Position numbers and translations under genes: made by a program. A stretch of DNA of 35,521 nucleotides from Gemmatimonadaceae bacterium (GTDB taxonomy: Bacteria > Gemmatimonadota > Gemmatimonadetes > Gemmatimonadales > Gemmatimonadaceae), in the NCBI GenBank assembly GCA_014379205.1, contig JACMME010000123.1, forward strand, positions 1-35,521, written 5' to 3'. Below, piece after piece: positions 8,839-19,110 of the stretch. The stretch's first letter is position 1. Each line of letters starts with the position of its first letter. The notes beneath the pieces were generated by a model, which did no database searches, was not told where the DNA came from, and was given only the letters and a program-made list of their open reading frames with translations.

Positions 8839-9813
8839 CTATGGGGTAATCGTCGTTCCCGCTTCACCGCGAACTGCCTCGCGCCCGAGCCGAAGCTCGG
8901 TAATTATAGCGCGGCCCTGGGTATGACGCACAAAATCCGTCGCGGCACGCACCTTTGGCGCCATACTCCCTTCTCCGAACGCGCCTTCACTGTCCATGCG
9001 TTCCGCCTCGGCTGCTGTCAGAGTGCGCAACGCGCGCTGTGTCGGATGTCCGTAATCGGCATACACCGCGTCGACATCCGTGAGAATGACCAGCAATGAG
9101 GCACCCAGATCTCGCGCGAGAACGGCGGCCGCGAGGTCCTTGTCGACCACCGCGTCGACACCCTCCAAACCGAGCGCGGAATCTGCGTACACTGGCGCGC
9201 CTCCTCCGCCACAGGCAATAACCACTGTGCCGGCACTCACAAGCCGGCGCACGACTTCAATCTCGTGAATCGCCAGCGGCTTCGGACTTCCGACTACGCG
9301 CCTCCAACGCCCACGAGCATCCTGCTTCACAGCCATTCCCTCCCTCTCCAATTCGAGCGCACGTGCCTCCGGCATTTCATGCCCTATGAACTTCGTTGGG
9401 GCAGACAGCGCTGCATCGTCAGGCGCGACGTGCACCTGGGTTATGACCGTTGCGACCTCGTGATTGCTGCCTGCCCGGCGAAGCGCATTTTCCAGTGATT
9501 GCTGAACCATGTATCCGATCCAGCCGGCAGTCGCGGCGACGAGCACGCCAAGTGGAAGAGGTGATACTTCCGCCCGCGCGAATTCGTTTCGTATGAGCTC
9601 ATCGCCTACCTGCGGACCGTTGCCGTGTACGATGCAAATGTTCCAGCCATCGAGGGCCAGATCCACTATAGGCCCGAGACTCATTCGCGTGTGGCGGAAC
9701 TGGTCGGTAATGGTCGACCTGGCGCCCGACGGCGACAGAGCGTTACCCCCGAGCGCAATGACCGCAGTCCTGGCGCTGTCTGACGAATTCTGAGTCATTT
9801 GTGTGTCGCGCAT
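8839..9813 (-). CDS. arcC: Carbamate kinase
   Basis: This is an amino-acid-kinase-fold enzyme that reversibly transfers phosphate between carbamoyl phosphate and ADP. The 324 residues carry VIALGGNALSPSG near the N-terminus and IVHGNGPQVGDELIRNE. Later blocks are CGGGGAPVY, VVDKDLAAAVLA, LTDVDAVYADYG and GSMAPKVRAATDF, all typical of ArcC. Start is ATG at 9813 (another ATG at 9798), with no clear ribosome site. No arginine deiminase, ornithine carbamoyltransferase or allantoin gene is near. Its role in this operon, between UPF0182 and sucC, is therefore unclear; it may recover ATP from carbamoyl phosphate or dispose of it. Confidence 0.92.
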   Translation of the reverse strand: MRDTQMTQNSSDSARTAVIALGGNALSPSGARSTITDQFRHTRMSLGPIVDLALDGWNICIVHGNGPQVGDELIRNEFARAEVSPLPLGVLVAATAGWIGYMVQQSLENALRRAGSNHEVATVITQVHVAPDDAALSAPTKFIGHEMPEARALELEREGMAVKQDARGRWRRVVGSPKPLAIHEIEVVRRLVSAGTVVIACGGGGAPVYADSALGLEGVDAVVDKDLAAAVLARDLGASLLVILTDVDAVYADYGHPTQRALRTLTAAEAERMDSEGAFGEGSMAPKVRAATDFVRHTQGRAIITELRLGREAVRGEAGTTITP

Positions 9814-9818
9814 GCGGG

Positions 9819-12311
9819 TCAGGGACTAACCTGGGGTGCAGGCGGTGCCGCGGGAGTGCGAGCGAGAAGGTCGCCGAGTGCGCGATACGCCTTGCCGAAG
9901 CCTTCCAGGTCTCCGCGCGCCAGCGTTGAGCGCATCTGCATATACAAGGCTCGGACTCGCTCCTCGAATGTTTCGCGTGTCGCGGGGCCCGAGCTATCGG
10001 CTTCAACACGCATGAATCCAGCGGCTTGGGCGACGCTGCTCCCGTGTCGAATTGAGCCGTCGGGCAACCTCAGAGTCACACGACGCATTAGAGGTGGTGA
10101 GTCGAGCCGCCATGTATACGTCGTCTGAACAAACAGAGGGCCGATCCTGGTTGGAATGCCACGAACCGGTCCCAGAACTGTTCCTCTCGTAATTTCCGCG
10201 AGGGAATCGGGAGGGCGTTGCATAGCCTCGACCAGACTATGCCAGGTTACTCCAGTCGAATCATAAGGGAACCACTGTGTTGCAGGTTGATCTCCGCCCA
10301 GCGCTATTATGAGACCAAGAAGCCCGTCACCGCTATCGAGGATAGGCGTGCTCCAGGCGAGCGCAGACGGTGTGGTAGCGGAAGCGAAGAGTGTCCGATC
10401 ACCGCTTGCCAGCGCGCTGTCAGAGCCGTCCGCACGCGGTACGAAGCCTGCGCGCGGTCCGGAGTTCCTGGTCCCCACGCTGGCGAAAGTCGCTGCCTGA
10501 ATCAACGCGTGCTCCCGGTGTGGCGGAAGCGCTTCAGCTATGGATGGCCGCAGAGCTTCCCGGCTCACGAACATGTCCGGAAATGCGCGAGTCCATGTCT
10601 CCGTCAGGCGGTCTTGCGCCGCCGCGCTCGCGAGGGTGACTCGCCCAGTGCGCGAGTTGACGATAGCGGTTGCGGCGTGGTGCACATAGCTCACGTCCGT
10701 CTCACCCAACGCCATCCGTTGGCTCAATGGGTAGCTTGGGCTAGCGGCGTACAGTTCGACAATCCAGAAAAGGGTGTCACCCTCGACAAGCGGAGCAACC
10801 GAATCACCCTGCCGAAAAAATGGAAAGAGCCGTGTGAGGCGAGTCCGCAAATCTCTCCAGGTGACTATTCGCGGATCGGGATGTGGCAGGTCACCGGCAA
10901 GCAATCTGTGATTCTGGAGAGTCCAGGCAAAAGCGAGCCGTGCGGCCAGCGTGTTGAGAGTCGGCGCTGCCACGCTTCCACTGGAATCGGCAATCAGCGC
11001 ATATCCAACTGCGGAATCGAAAACGACCGGCGTGGCAAGGCTTTCTTCGCCGTCAGGGAGCGAAGAGGGGAGCGAGACTGGCTCACCGCGGCTTGATACC
11101 GACGCCGCGGAATATCGATCCAGTCTCCAATACGAAGAATTGCCGGCATCACCTACAGGTCCGTAAGGCGCAATGACCGACAGGCCAGACCGCCCCATCT
11201 CCCAGCCAAGAACGCGAGAACTTGCGCGAGCCTTAGCGGGAGGAGCTACCGCTCCGCCAATCGCGGCGAGGTCCCAGACCGAAGCGGCAGTCGCAAGCAA
11301 CTCATTGCCGAGCGGAACCATCGAGTCACCTCGGGAAATGCGATCCACGGCATATGCGCGACGCGTGTAGGCATCGCGTGCTGCCAGATACGGCCTTTCC
11401 CGGGCTATGGGATCCAGAGTGCGAGCCCATCGTCTCGCGAGAAACGGCGCTCCGTTTCGAAGTGACAGAGACAGTAAAAGCAGAATCCCCACGGCGGTCA
11501 ATGCTATTCGGACCTGGCCCGTCCAACCGGCCCAGGCAACCAGAGCTGCCGCCGCGGCGGCAACGAGAGACAGCGCAAGGCGAACCGCAAGATTTGCCCT
11601 GTGGTCTGCGTAAGTGAATGCTCCGCCAACTCCGCTTCCGTCGATCAGCAGGCTATATGCGTCGAGACGATAGCTCCACGCCAGAACGAGAATCAGAAGC
11701 GCAACAAGCGCAAAAAGGTGACGCCGCACGTAATTGGAGACGTACAGTGTCCCCTGTTTCCGTTCCAGGCTCGGAGTAAGAGCGTACAATCCAATGACTG
11801 TGGCGGCGGCAACCAGAATCGCCAGCAGTGCGCGATCGCGGAGCGACCGCTCGAATGGTAGCCGGTACACGAAAAACCCGAGATCCGCGCCGAGATATGG
11901 GTCGCTCTCCCCGAACGGAATGCCCAGGAAGGGCAAAGCGATGCGACTCCATTCCGGGAACGGAAAGGCGAGAAAGGCGCCCAGTATGAGCGACAGTGCC
12001 AGCGCTGCCGCATCGAGGTAGCGGCCGGATACCTCTTCCGGGATCTCGAGGTTGCCTATCTGTCTTGGAATTCGAAGTGAGGCAACGGATCGCCGCACAG
12101 CGTAGACGTTCGCAAAGACGAAGGCACTGAGCAGAAGCCAGTAAACGAAGCGGCCGAGAGTTCCCACCAGCGCTCGGGTTCGCCAGAGCGACTGCGCGTC
12201 CAACGCGGCGAACCAGAGATAGTCGGCGTATACGGTTGCGAGGGCTCGCCCTGTCAGCAGGATTGCGGCCGTGACTGCGACAGCGATGATAGCCCAGCGC
12301 CTGCTAATCAC
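9819..12311 (-). CDS. UPF0182 family membrane protein
   Basis: This is an 830-residue integral membrane protein of the uncharacterised UPF0182 family; no function is established. The N-terminal third contains about seven hydrophobic helices, starting ISRRWAIIAVAVTAAIL. A large hydrophilic, presumably extracytoplasmic, region follows. It has the family's DPIARERPYLAARDAYTR stretch, AYALIADSS-like and VLGPVRGIPTRIGPLFVQT segments, and a C-terminal helical tail ending in Pro and Ala. The start is GTG at 12311, which overlaps the phosphomutase stop as GTGA; the frame is open to 12446 but those residues overlap the upstream gene. It is somewhat shorter than many actinobacterial members. Confidence 0.85.
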   Translation of the reverse strand: MISRRWAIIAVAVTAAILLTGRALATVYADYLWFAALDAQSLWRTRALVGTLGRFVYWLLLSAFVFANVYAVRRSVASLRIPRQIGNLEIPEEVSGRYLDAAALALSLILGAFLAFPFPEWSRIALPFLGIPFGESDPYLGADLGFFVYRLPFERSLRDRALLAILVAAATVIGLYALTPSLERKQGTLYVSNYVRRHLFALVALLILVLAWSYRLDAYSLLIDGSGVGGAFTYADHRANLAVRLALSLVAAAAAALVAWAGWTGQVRIALTAVGILLLLSLSLRNGAPFLARRWARTLDPIARERPYLAARDAYTRRAYAVDRISRGDSMVPLGNELLATAASVWDLAAIGGAVAPPAKARASSRVLGWEMGRSGLSVIAPYGPVGDAGNSSYWRLDRYSAASVSSRGEPVSLPSSLPDGEESLATPVVFDSAVGYALIADSSGSVAAPTLNTLAARLAFAWTLQNHRLLAGDLPHPDPRIVTWRDLRTRLTRLFPFFRQGDSVAPLVEGDTLFWIVELYAASPSYPLSQRMALGETDVSYVHHAATAIVNSRTGRVTLASAAAQDRLTETWTRAFPDMFVSREALRPSIAEALPPHREHALIQAATFASVGTRNSGPRAGFVPRADGSDSALASGDRTLFASATTPSALAWSTPILDSGDGLLGLIIALGGDQPATQWFPYDSTGVTWHSLVEAMQRPPDSLAEITRGTVLGPVRGIPTRIGPLFVQTTYTWRLDSPPLMRRVTLRLPDGSIRHGSSVAQAAGFMRVEADSSGPATRETFEERVRALYMQMRSTLARGDLEGFGKAYRALGDLLARTPAAPPAPQVSP

Positions 12312-13681
12312 CGACCGATCGCGACTCCCTGCGCCTGGAGCCACGCCTCGAACTCGCCTCGAATCTCGCGCAACCTCGACTCGGATCGCGCCTCGAATCG
12401 CAAGACCAGAACAGGCTGCGTGTTTGAAGCGCGAATCAGTCCCCACCCGTCACCGAAAAGTACGCGCACGCCGTCGACGTCGATAACTTCGCGGCCCTCG
12501 CTGAAGTGACGAACAGCATCTGCGACGATTGCGAACTTTCTGGCCTCGGGCACTTCGACTCGAATCTCCGGCGTGGAGACAAACTTGGGCACATCAGCGA
12601 GCAGCTCAGAGACACTCTTTCCGGAATCGGCCACTATTCGGAGCAGACGCGCGGCCCCGTACAACGCGTCGTCGTGTCCGTAGAAACCTTCTTCGAAAAA
12701 CATGTGGCCAGACATCTCCCCGGCGAGCGGAGCGTGAAGCTCCTTCATCTTGTCCTTGATGAGCGAATGCCCGGTCTTCCACATAACCGGAGTGCCACCC
12801 GCAGCCACGATAGCGTCCGGGAGCGCCTGCGAGCATTTCACATCGAAGATGATCGGCTGGTTCACCCCGGTGCGGGCAAGCACGTCGCGCGCGTAGATGA
12901 TCAGCACATGATCACCCCAGATAATTTCACCCTTCTCATCTATGACGCCTATGCGATCTGCATCGCCGTCGAACGCGACACCAACGTCGGCGCTCTCCTC
13001 CCTTACCGCCCGAATGATATCGTGAAGGTTCTCGACGACGGTGGGATCAGGGTGATGATTGGGAAAGCTTCCATCGCTCTCGCAAAAAAGCGGAGTGACG
13101 TGCGCGCCGAGGCGCTCCAGCAACCGAGGGCCTACTAGCGCACCCACACCGTTGCCGCAGTCCGCAACGACCCGAAGTGGCCGCGAAAGCTGACCAACAC
13201 GACTTACCACGTCCTCGATATACCGACCGATAACCTCCTCGCGCCGAATCTGGCCACGTCCCGTAAGGAAGGCCTGCCGTCCAATGATGTCGTAGAGAGT
13301 CTGTATCTCTTCACCATGAAGAGAGCTCGTGCCGACACACATCTTGAACCCGTTGTACTCCGGTGGATTGTGCGAACCGGTGATCATGATGCCACCGCTG
13401 ACGCCTGCGTGGTGCAGCGACCAGTACAGTAGCGGCGTCGGAACGATGCCGATGTCCACGACATCCGCTCCAGACTCGACCAGGCCGCCAACCAGCTCGT
13501 TGCGCAGCTCTTCACCGCTGGGGCGATTGTCACGGCCGACGGCGACCGGACCCAACCCTCGTTGCTCGCCTAGAAAGGCCGCATATGCACGACCGATGGC
13601 GCGCGCTACCTCGGGAGTCAACTCGCGGCCCACGATGCCACGAATGTCATACTGTCGAAAGATCTCTCTGGAAATCCTCAT
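12308..13681 (-). CDS. Phosphomannomutase/phosphoglucomutase
   Basis: This is an alpha-D-phosphohexomutase of the AlgC/ManB type, interconverting hexose 6- and 1-phosphates for sugar-nucleotide synthesis. The 457 residues start MRISREIFRQYDIRGIVG. It has the phosphoserine loop TGSHNPPEYNG (Ser103), the metal loop DGDADR (Asp238, 240, 242), the sugar loop GEMSGHMFF and the phosphate loop RASNTQP. All four functional loops are intact. The ATG at 13681 is preferred over an upstream TTG at 13693 and follows a GAG-containing sequence. It lies 42 nt after nuoN with no terminator in between, so read-through from the nuo operon is likely. Confidence 0.92.
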   Translation of the reverse strand: MRISREIFRQYDIRGIVGRELTPEVARAIGRAYAAFLGEQRGLGPVAVGRDNRPSGEELRNELVGGLVESGADVVDIGIVPTPLLYWSLHHAGVSGGIMITGSHNPPEYNGFKMCVGTSSLHGEEIQTLYDIIGRQAFLTGRGQIRREEVIGRYIEDVVSRVGQLSRPLRVVADCGNGVGALVGPRLLERLGAHVTPLFCESDGSFPNHHPDPTVVENLHDIIRAVREESADVGVAFDGDADRIGVIDEKGEIIWGDHVLIIYARDVLARTGVNQPIIFDVKCSQALPDAIVAAGGTPVMWKTGHSLIKDKMKELHAPLAGEMSGHMFFEEGFYGHDDALYGAARLLRIVADSGKSVSELLADVPKFVSTPEIRVEVPEARKFAIVADAVRHFSEGREVIDVDGVRVLFGDGWGLIRASNTQPVLVLRFEARSESRLREIRGEFEAWLQAQGVAIGR

Positions 13682-13723
13682 CTCATCTCGCAAGAGCGTA
13701 ACCGGTGCGGTGCGGCCGGCGCC

Positions 13724-15265
13724 TCAATGGCTATTCGCAGCCGGAACGAGCGCTCCAGCCCTCGGACTTGCGGCTGCACTCGGCGGTGCGATAGTAATTG
13801 TGTTGTCCCTGGCGAATCGCAAAACCGGACTTGGAAAGATTCCAAAAACAAGGAGAACGACAGCCGTCGCGGCGATCACGATGCCTGTGGCTCGTGGAAC
13901 TCGCGAAGGTAGAGGGGCGCCTTCTGCTCGCGGGCGCATGAACATCACCATTACAACAGACAGGTAATATCCGGCGGACACGACGCTGGTAAGCACGAGG
14001 TAAACGGACAGGTAGAACTGACTCCTGTCCAGCGCTGCCTGCAGAATATACCACTTGGCGAAAAAGCCCATTCCGCCAGCGATCGGGAAGCCAAGAAGCG
14101 CGAGCATGAAGACGGCCATTGCTATCGCCAGCCAGGGGCGCACGCGCCACAAGCCGGCATAGTCCTGCACATTCTGATTTCGCTCACCCACCTCTTCCAG
14201 CGCTATCACAACCGCGAACGCGCCCATCGTAGCCAGCGTATATGCTACAAGGTAAAACAGAAATGCAGATGCGCCGAGCGGTGTTGCAACCAGCACACCG
14301 ACGAGGATGTACCCCGCATGCGCGATGCTGGAGTATGCAAGCAGACGCTTGACGTTTTTCTGCGCGAGAGCGACCACATTTCCGATTACCATTGTCGCGA
14401 CTGCTAGCCACCAGAGCACTTTGTATGGCGGTCCGAACTCGATCGTCCCGGGGAATGCTTCGAGCCAGACGCGGATGAATGCAGCAAAGGCTGCTGCCTT
14501 CACGCCAGCGGCCATATAGGCGGTATACGGCGTGGGCGCGCCCTCGTAAACGTCGGGGGTCCACATATGAAATGGAGCAGCTCCGATCTTGAACGCAAAT
14601 CCAACCACGAGCAGAGCGAGGCCTATCTGCAGCATTGGAAGCGCGCCGAATCCGCGTTCAGATACGACGCGACCTATGTCGGTGAAATTGGTCGAGCCCG
14701 CCGCTCCATAAACGAGCGCGATACCGTAGAGAAGAAAGCCGGTCGAGAACGCTCCAAGGAGAAAGTACTTGAGGGCGGCCTCGGAAGCTCGTGCGCTGCG
14801 TCGATATAGGCCAGCCAGCACGTACACGGATATCGACATGAGCTCAATACCGAGAAACAGAATTATCAGGTCGCGTGCGGCCGCCAGCAACATCATTCCG
14901 GACGTTGCCAGGAGGATCAGCACGTGTGATTCAGCCGTGGTTATTCCCTCGCGTTTGCTAAAGTCGGATGAAAGTGCGATCGCGATCAGAGTCGCAAGCA
15001 GAAAGAGGAGATCAGAGGCCCATCGGAAACGGTCGACGGCGATCACCCCTGGTCCGCTCGAAGCGTCCGACACCATGTAATAGACCACAGCGGCCGCAGC
15101 GAGAAGCGTTACGCCAGCGGCTCCGATGGCGACATTGCGTTGGTGTACATCGCTTTCCGGGCGCCACACCGCCCAGAGGAGCAGCAGCATCGCCCCGCTA
15201 ACAACAATGATTTCAGGTACGAGCGCGGCCATGAGCCCGCTCGGCAAGGCCAGATCGTAGTGCAT
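13724..15265 (-). CDS. nuoN: NADH-quinone oxidoreductase subunit N
   Basis: This is an antiporter-like membrane subunit of complex I, one of three proton-pumping modules. The 513 residues form about 14 transmembrane helices. The proton-channel segment GFAFKIGAAPFHMWTPDVYEGAPTP includes the conserved Lys. KRLLAYSSIAHAGYILVG and a Lys/Glu-bearing helix earlier also match NuoN. Start is ATG at 15265, only 3 nt after the nuoM stop. It is the last gene of the nuo block. Confidence 0.96.
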   Translation of the reverse strand: MHYDLALPSGLMAALVPEIIVVSGAMLLLLWAVWRPESDVHQRNVAIGAAGVTLLAAAAVVYYMVSDASSGPGVIAVDRFRWASDLLFLLATLIAIALSSDFSKREGITTAESHVLILLATSGMMLLAAARDLIILFLGIELMSISVYVLAGLYRRSARASEAALKYFLLGAFSTGFLLYGIALVYGAAGSTNFTDIGRVVSERGFGALPMLQIGLALLVVGFAFKIGAAPFHMWTPDVYEGAPTPYTAYMAAGVKAAAFAAFIRVWLEAFPGTIEFGPPYKVLWWLAVATMVIGNVVALAQKNVKRLLAYSSIAHAGYILVGVLVATPLGASAFLFYLVAYTLATMGAFAVVIALEEVGERNQNVQDYAGLWRVRPWLAIAMAVFMLALLGFPIAGGMGFFAKWYILQAALDRSQFYLSVYLVLTSVVSAGYYLSVVMVMFMRPRAEGAPLPSRVPRATGIVIAATAVVLLVFGIFPSPVLRFARDNTITIAPPSAAASPRAGALVPAANSH

Positions 15266-15268
15266 GGA

Positions 15269-16888
15269 CTAACGGCCTTCCAGCGAGACGGCGCGCGGCG
15301 CCGGCCGAACGCTCGCGCCTCGCTCCACCGTCTCCACAAACTTGTTGGCGGAGGTCTCCATTCGTCTGAGGACGGGTGCGGGATAAACGCCGAGCCACAC
15401 TATCAGCACAGTCAGCACCCCCATGATCAATAGCTCGCGCCGGTTGAGATCGGGCAGCCGCTTGTTTTCGGGATTATCGAGCGGATTGAAGAGGATGCGC
15501 TGAATCGCCCACAAAAGGTATGCTGCGGCGAATATGACGCCGGTAGCCGCAATGATGGTGAGGTATGGCGACGACGGAAATGACCCAATCAGGACGAGAA
15601 ACTCGCCAATAAATCCGTTGGTGCCCGGTAACCCGATGCTGCTCAGCGATACAACCGTCAGAAAAACAGCGAACATCGGCATGACGCGAGCAATTCCGCC
15701 ATAGGAGTCGATCATGCGCGTATGCCGGCGCTCGTACACCATTCCAACGAGCAGAAAGAGCGCGCCAGTCGAAATTCCGTGGTTGATCATCACCATGAGA
15801 GAGCCCTGCACGCTTTGAACTGTCAGCGCGAAGATGCCGAGCATTACGAATCCAAGGTGGCTGACCGAGGAGTACGCAATCAGCTTCTTGAAGTCAGGCT
15901 GAACCATGGCGACGAGGGCTCCATACACGATTCCGATCACGGCCAGAACGAGGATGGTTGTACGAACCCACGGCGTCATGGCCGCATCCGGAAAGAGGGG
16001 CATGGCAAACCGCAAAAATCCGTAGGTTCCCATTTTTAGCATGATCGCCGCCAGGATGACCGAGCCGGCGGTGGGTGCCTCCACATGGGCGTCCGGAAGC
16101 CACGTGTGGAATGGAAACATCGGCACCTTCACGGCGAAAGCGAGGAAAAAGGCGCCAAAAAGCAGCAGTGAGGCCGGGAGGAACGTCCCGAGAACAGTGA
16201 TACCTCTGTCACCCAGGGATGCTGCAGCGAGGATCTGGTCGTAGTTGAAAGTCGAGGATCCAGTTGCCGTCCACAGGTACAGGATCGCCACCAGCATGAG
16301 CAGCGACCCAACCATCGTATAAATGAAGAACTTGAGACTGGCGTAGATTCGTCTCTCGCCTCCCCATATTCCGATGATGAAATACATCGGCACGAGCATG
16401 ACCTCCCACATCACATAGAAAAGGAGAAGGTCGAGCGCAACGAATACGCCAATCATTCCAGTCGTCAGAACCAGAAGCAACGCGTAATATCCGCGAACCT
16501 TGGTGCGGATGCTCGTCCAGCCTCCGAGCACCGAGAGAGGCATTATCAGGGTGGTCAACAAAACCATGAACAGGGAGATGCCGTCGATCCCAACCGTGAA
16601 CCGAGCTCCCCATTCACTGATCCAACCCCTGTCGACAACCGCTTGCCAACCTGCGCTTCCGGACTCGAACGACCACCACAAGCCCAGGGACAGCACGAAC
16701 TCCGCTACGAAGGTGACGAGAGTTATCCAGCGCGCCGTGCCGTGCCCTGCGAAGTCGTCCAGTGTGGCAGCGCCGGCATGCCTTGGCGCCGGCACGAGAT
16801 AGATGGCCGCCACACCAACCAGCGGCAGGATGAGAAGGGCGGGCAGAATCCAGTTATTGTACGACAGCGATGCCAGGAACTCGCGCAT
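15269..16888 (-). CDS. nuoM: NADH-quinone oxidoreductase subunit M
   Basis: This is an antiporter-like proton-pumping subunit of complex I with about 14 transmembrane helices and 539 residues. Family blocks include LLLFYVMWEVMLVPMYFIIG with the conserved Glu, AFAVKVPMFPFHTWLPDAHVEAPT with the channel Lys, KKLIAYSSVSHLGFVMLG, and a LPGTNGFIGEFL loop. I chose ATG at 16888 (MREFLASLSYNN), 2 nt after the nuoL stop; the frame extends upstream to 17011 but that stretch overlaps nuoL and is not NuoM-like. Confidence 0.97.
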   Translation of the reverse strand: MREFLASLSYNNWILPALLILPLVGVAAIYLVPAPRHAGAATLDDFAGHGTARWITLVTFVAEFVLSLGLWWSFESGSAGWQAVVDRGWISEWGARFTVGIDGISLFMVLLTTLIMPLSVLGGWTSIRTKVRGYYALLLVLTTGMIGVFVALDLLLFYVMWEVMLVPMYFIIGIWGGERRIYASLKFFIYTMVGSLLMLVAILYLWTATGSSTFNYDQILAAASLGDRGITVLGTFLPASLLLFGAFFLAFAVKVPMFPFHTWLPDAHVEAPTAGSVILAAIMLKMGTYGFLRFAMPLFPDAAMTPWVRTTILVLAVIGIVYGALVAMVQPDFKKLIAYSSVSHLGFVMLGIFALTVQSVQGSLMVMINHGISTGALFLLVGMVYERRHTRMIDSYGGIARVMPMFAVFLTVVSLSSIGLPGTNGFIGEFLVLIGSFPSSPYLTIIAATGVIFAAAYLLWAIQRILFNPLDNPENKRLPDLNRRELLIMGVLTVLIVWLGVYPAPVLRRMETSANKFVETVERGASVRPAPRAVSLEGR

Positions 16889-16890
16889 GA

Positions 16891-19110
16891 TCAACCGACC
16901 GTGAAAGCGCCAAGCACCGCGAGCACGCCGACGACTATGGCCCACGCATACGTGCCAACCTGACCCGATTGCGCCCATGACCCGGCTAGTCCGAGACCAC
17001 GTGCAAGCCACGCGCTTCCATTAACGAACAGCCCGTCTATCAATCCCACGTCCACGCCTCGCCAGAGGAGCTTTCGCGAGATCTGAACAGTAGGATTCAC
17101 GATCGCGGCATCATACGCCTCATCGACGTAATACTTGTTGGCCAGAATTCGCTCGATGCCTGTCTCGGACGCACGAGATTGCGCTGGTGTTCTGGTTCCA
17201 AGCAACGACGGTTTAAGCCTTGCAAAAGCGATGAGGATACCTGTTACAGCCACAGCTACCGCCACCCCCACGAGAAGGTACTCTGTACTGGCGGAAAGAT
17301 GCGCCGAACTTCCGTGGGTGATGCGAAGCGCCGACTCGCCAACCACCGGCTCCAGCCAGTGGTCCAGCGATGCCGTTTTGCCAACTGGAAGCACGTCCGT
17401 AAAAAATGCGGGAAGATTCAGCCAACCACCGAAGGCGCTCAGGATGGCCAGCACGACAAGCGGTCCTGTCATCACCCACGGCGCTTCACCCAGGTGACTG
17501 CGCTCTGCTTCACCGGTTCGGTTTTCTCCGTGGAACGTGTACAGCATCATGCGCGTCATGTATATCGCCGTCAGAAGCGCGGCAATAAGTCCCATGGCGT
17601 AAACTGCGTATAGCACAGCGCTGCCAGGCACTCCGAGCAAGCTTGCGTCTGCAAGGGTGGATTCATGCGCACGCGCGAAGGCCGCGCCGAGTATTTCATC
17701 CTTCGAGAAAAAGCCCGCGAAAATTGGAATGCCCGCGATGGCGAGAGTTGCGATCCACATGAGGACAAAGGTCACCGGCATGAAGCGCCGCAGCCCGCCC
17801 ATGTTCCGCATGTCCTGAGCATCATCGTGCTTGTGCGTATGGTGATACGCTTGATGCATAACGTAAATCACCGATCCGCTGCCGAGAAACAGCAGCGCCT
17901 TGAAAAAAGCATGTGTAGCGAGGTGAAAGATGCCGGCGACGTAAGCGCCCACACCGACGGCAATGAACATGTAGCCCAGCTGCGAGACGGTAGAATAGGC
18001 CAGCACCTTCTTGATGTCCCACTGCTTGAGCCCGATCGTCGCCGCGAATAAAGCGGTCATGCCGCCGATCAGTGCCACAGTCAACCCCGCGACGGGAGCG
18101 AGCGAGAACAGGAAGCTGCTGCGGGCGACGAGATACACTCCTGCGGTTACCATCGTTGCGGCGTGGATCAGCGCGGAGACCGGCGTCGGACCAGCCATGG
18201 CATCTGGCAGCCAGGTGTACAGCGGGATCTGCGCGCTCTTGCCGGTGCACCCCAGGAATAGAAATAGGCAGATCGCGGTGACCAGCGATCCACCCGCGGT
18301 CAGCTGAACTGATCGCTCCGCCACACCAGCGAAGTCCAGTGCGCCAAGGTTGGCGTACATGAGAAATATTGCTACCAGAAAGCCGAAGTCACCGATGCGA
18401 TTGACAATGAAAGCCTTCTTGCCTGCGTCTGCATTTGCCTTTGCGCTGAACCAGAAGCCGATGAGCAGATACGAGCACAGCCCAACACCTTCCCAGCCGA
18501 TGAACATGACCGGATAGCTCGCTCCCAGCACCAGAACGAGCATGAAGCTGACGAAAAGGTTCAGGTACGCGAAGTAGCGCGGATATCCTGGATCTTCCCG
18601 CATGTAGCCGATGCTGAAAATGTGGATCAGCGTCCCCACCCCGGTGATGATCAGCACCATGACGACGGAAAGCTGGTCGAGCTGATATGCCCATTCGATG
18701 TTGAGATCCCCCGCGGGCATCCAGCTGAAGTAGCGCTGAATAAATGGCGTATGAATTTCGCCGGCGCCCAGCATGGTGGCGAAGATCGAAGCGGCTAACG
18801 CGAAAGACAGCACCAGCACCAAAGGTCCAACGATGCTCACAATGCTGGCGAAGCGGTGCCGAACTGGCGCGTGGTCAGCCTCCGCGTGCTCACCCTCCTC
18901 ATGATGGCTGGCACCGGTGGCTTGGAAGTGATCGGCGCCAGGGGATGCGGACGGATCGGCCGGTCCGGCATGGTAAGCCGGGGTCAACGACAGCAGGCCG
19001 TTGACGATGAAGCCCAGCAGCGGCAGTACCGGCAACAGCCAAAGCAACTCGGCAGTGGACCCGCTGAGCGGGTGTGCGGCTCCAGCCGCGGCGTGCTGAA
19101 GGAGCATCAC
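16891..19110 (-). CDS. nuoL: NADH-quinone oxidoreductase subunit L
   Basis: This is the largest antiporter-like subunit of complex I, at the distal end of the membrane arm. The 739 residues carry [22 protein letters not shown] with the conserved Glu, [34 protein letters not shown], and [20 protein letters not shown]. The cytoplasmic-side [24 protein letters not shown] motif is present, with a C-terminal amphipathic region. It is longer than the common 610-660 residues, partly because of a His/Glu-rich insertion at residues 47-85 between the first two helices. The start is GTG at 19110 overlapping nuoK as GTGA; the next codon is an ATG (19107) that could also serve. Confidence 0.96.
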   Translation of the reverse strand: MMLLQHAAAGAAHPLSGSTAELLWLLPVLPLLGFIVNGLLSLTPAYHAGPADPSASPGADHFQATGASHHEEGEHAEADHAPVRHRFASIVSIVGPLVLVLSFALAASIFATMLGAGEIHTPFIQRYFSWMPAGDLNIEWAYQLDQLSVVMVLIITGVGTLIHIFSIGYMREDPGYPRYFAYLNLFVSFMLVLVLGASYPVMFIGWEGVGLCSYLLIGFWFSAKANADAGKKAFIVNRIGDFGFLVAIFLMYANLGALDFAGVAERSVQLTAGGSLVTAICLFLFLGCTGKSAQIPLYTWLPDAMAGPTPVSALIHAATMVTAGVYLVARSSFLFSLAPVAGLTVALIGGMTALFAATIGLKQWDIKKVLAYSTVSQLGYMFIAVGVGAYVAGIFHLATHAFFKALLFLGSGSVIYVMHQAYHHTHKHDDAQDMRNMGGLRRFMPVTFVLMWIATLAIAGIPIFAGFFSKDEILGAAFARAHESTLADASLLGVPGSAVLYAVYAMGLIAALLTAIYMTRMMLYTFHGENRTGEAERSHLGEAPWVMTGPLVVLAILSAFGGWLNLPAFFTDVLPVGKTASLDHWLEPVVGESALRITHGSSAHLSASTEYLLVGVAVAVAVTGILIAFARLKPSLLGTRTPAQSRASETGIERILANKYYVDEAYDAAIVNPTVQISRKLLWRGVDVGLIDGLFVNGSAWLARGLGLAGSWAQSGQVGTYAWAIVVGVLAVLGAFTVG

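Noticed and set aside
7953..8849. A 298-codon plus-strand open frame
   Set aside because: It is antisense to sucC with no ribosome site or family character.
8839..9813. Carbamate kinase as an acetylglutamate or other amino-acid kinase
   Set aside because: The VIALGGNAL, HGNGPQVGDELIRNE and GSMAPKV blocks and the 324-residue length fit ArcC better.
10218..11096. A 292-codon plus-strand open frame
   Set aside because: It is antisense to the UPF0182 gene and rich in Arg, Ser and Pro without a domain.
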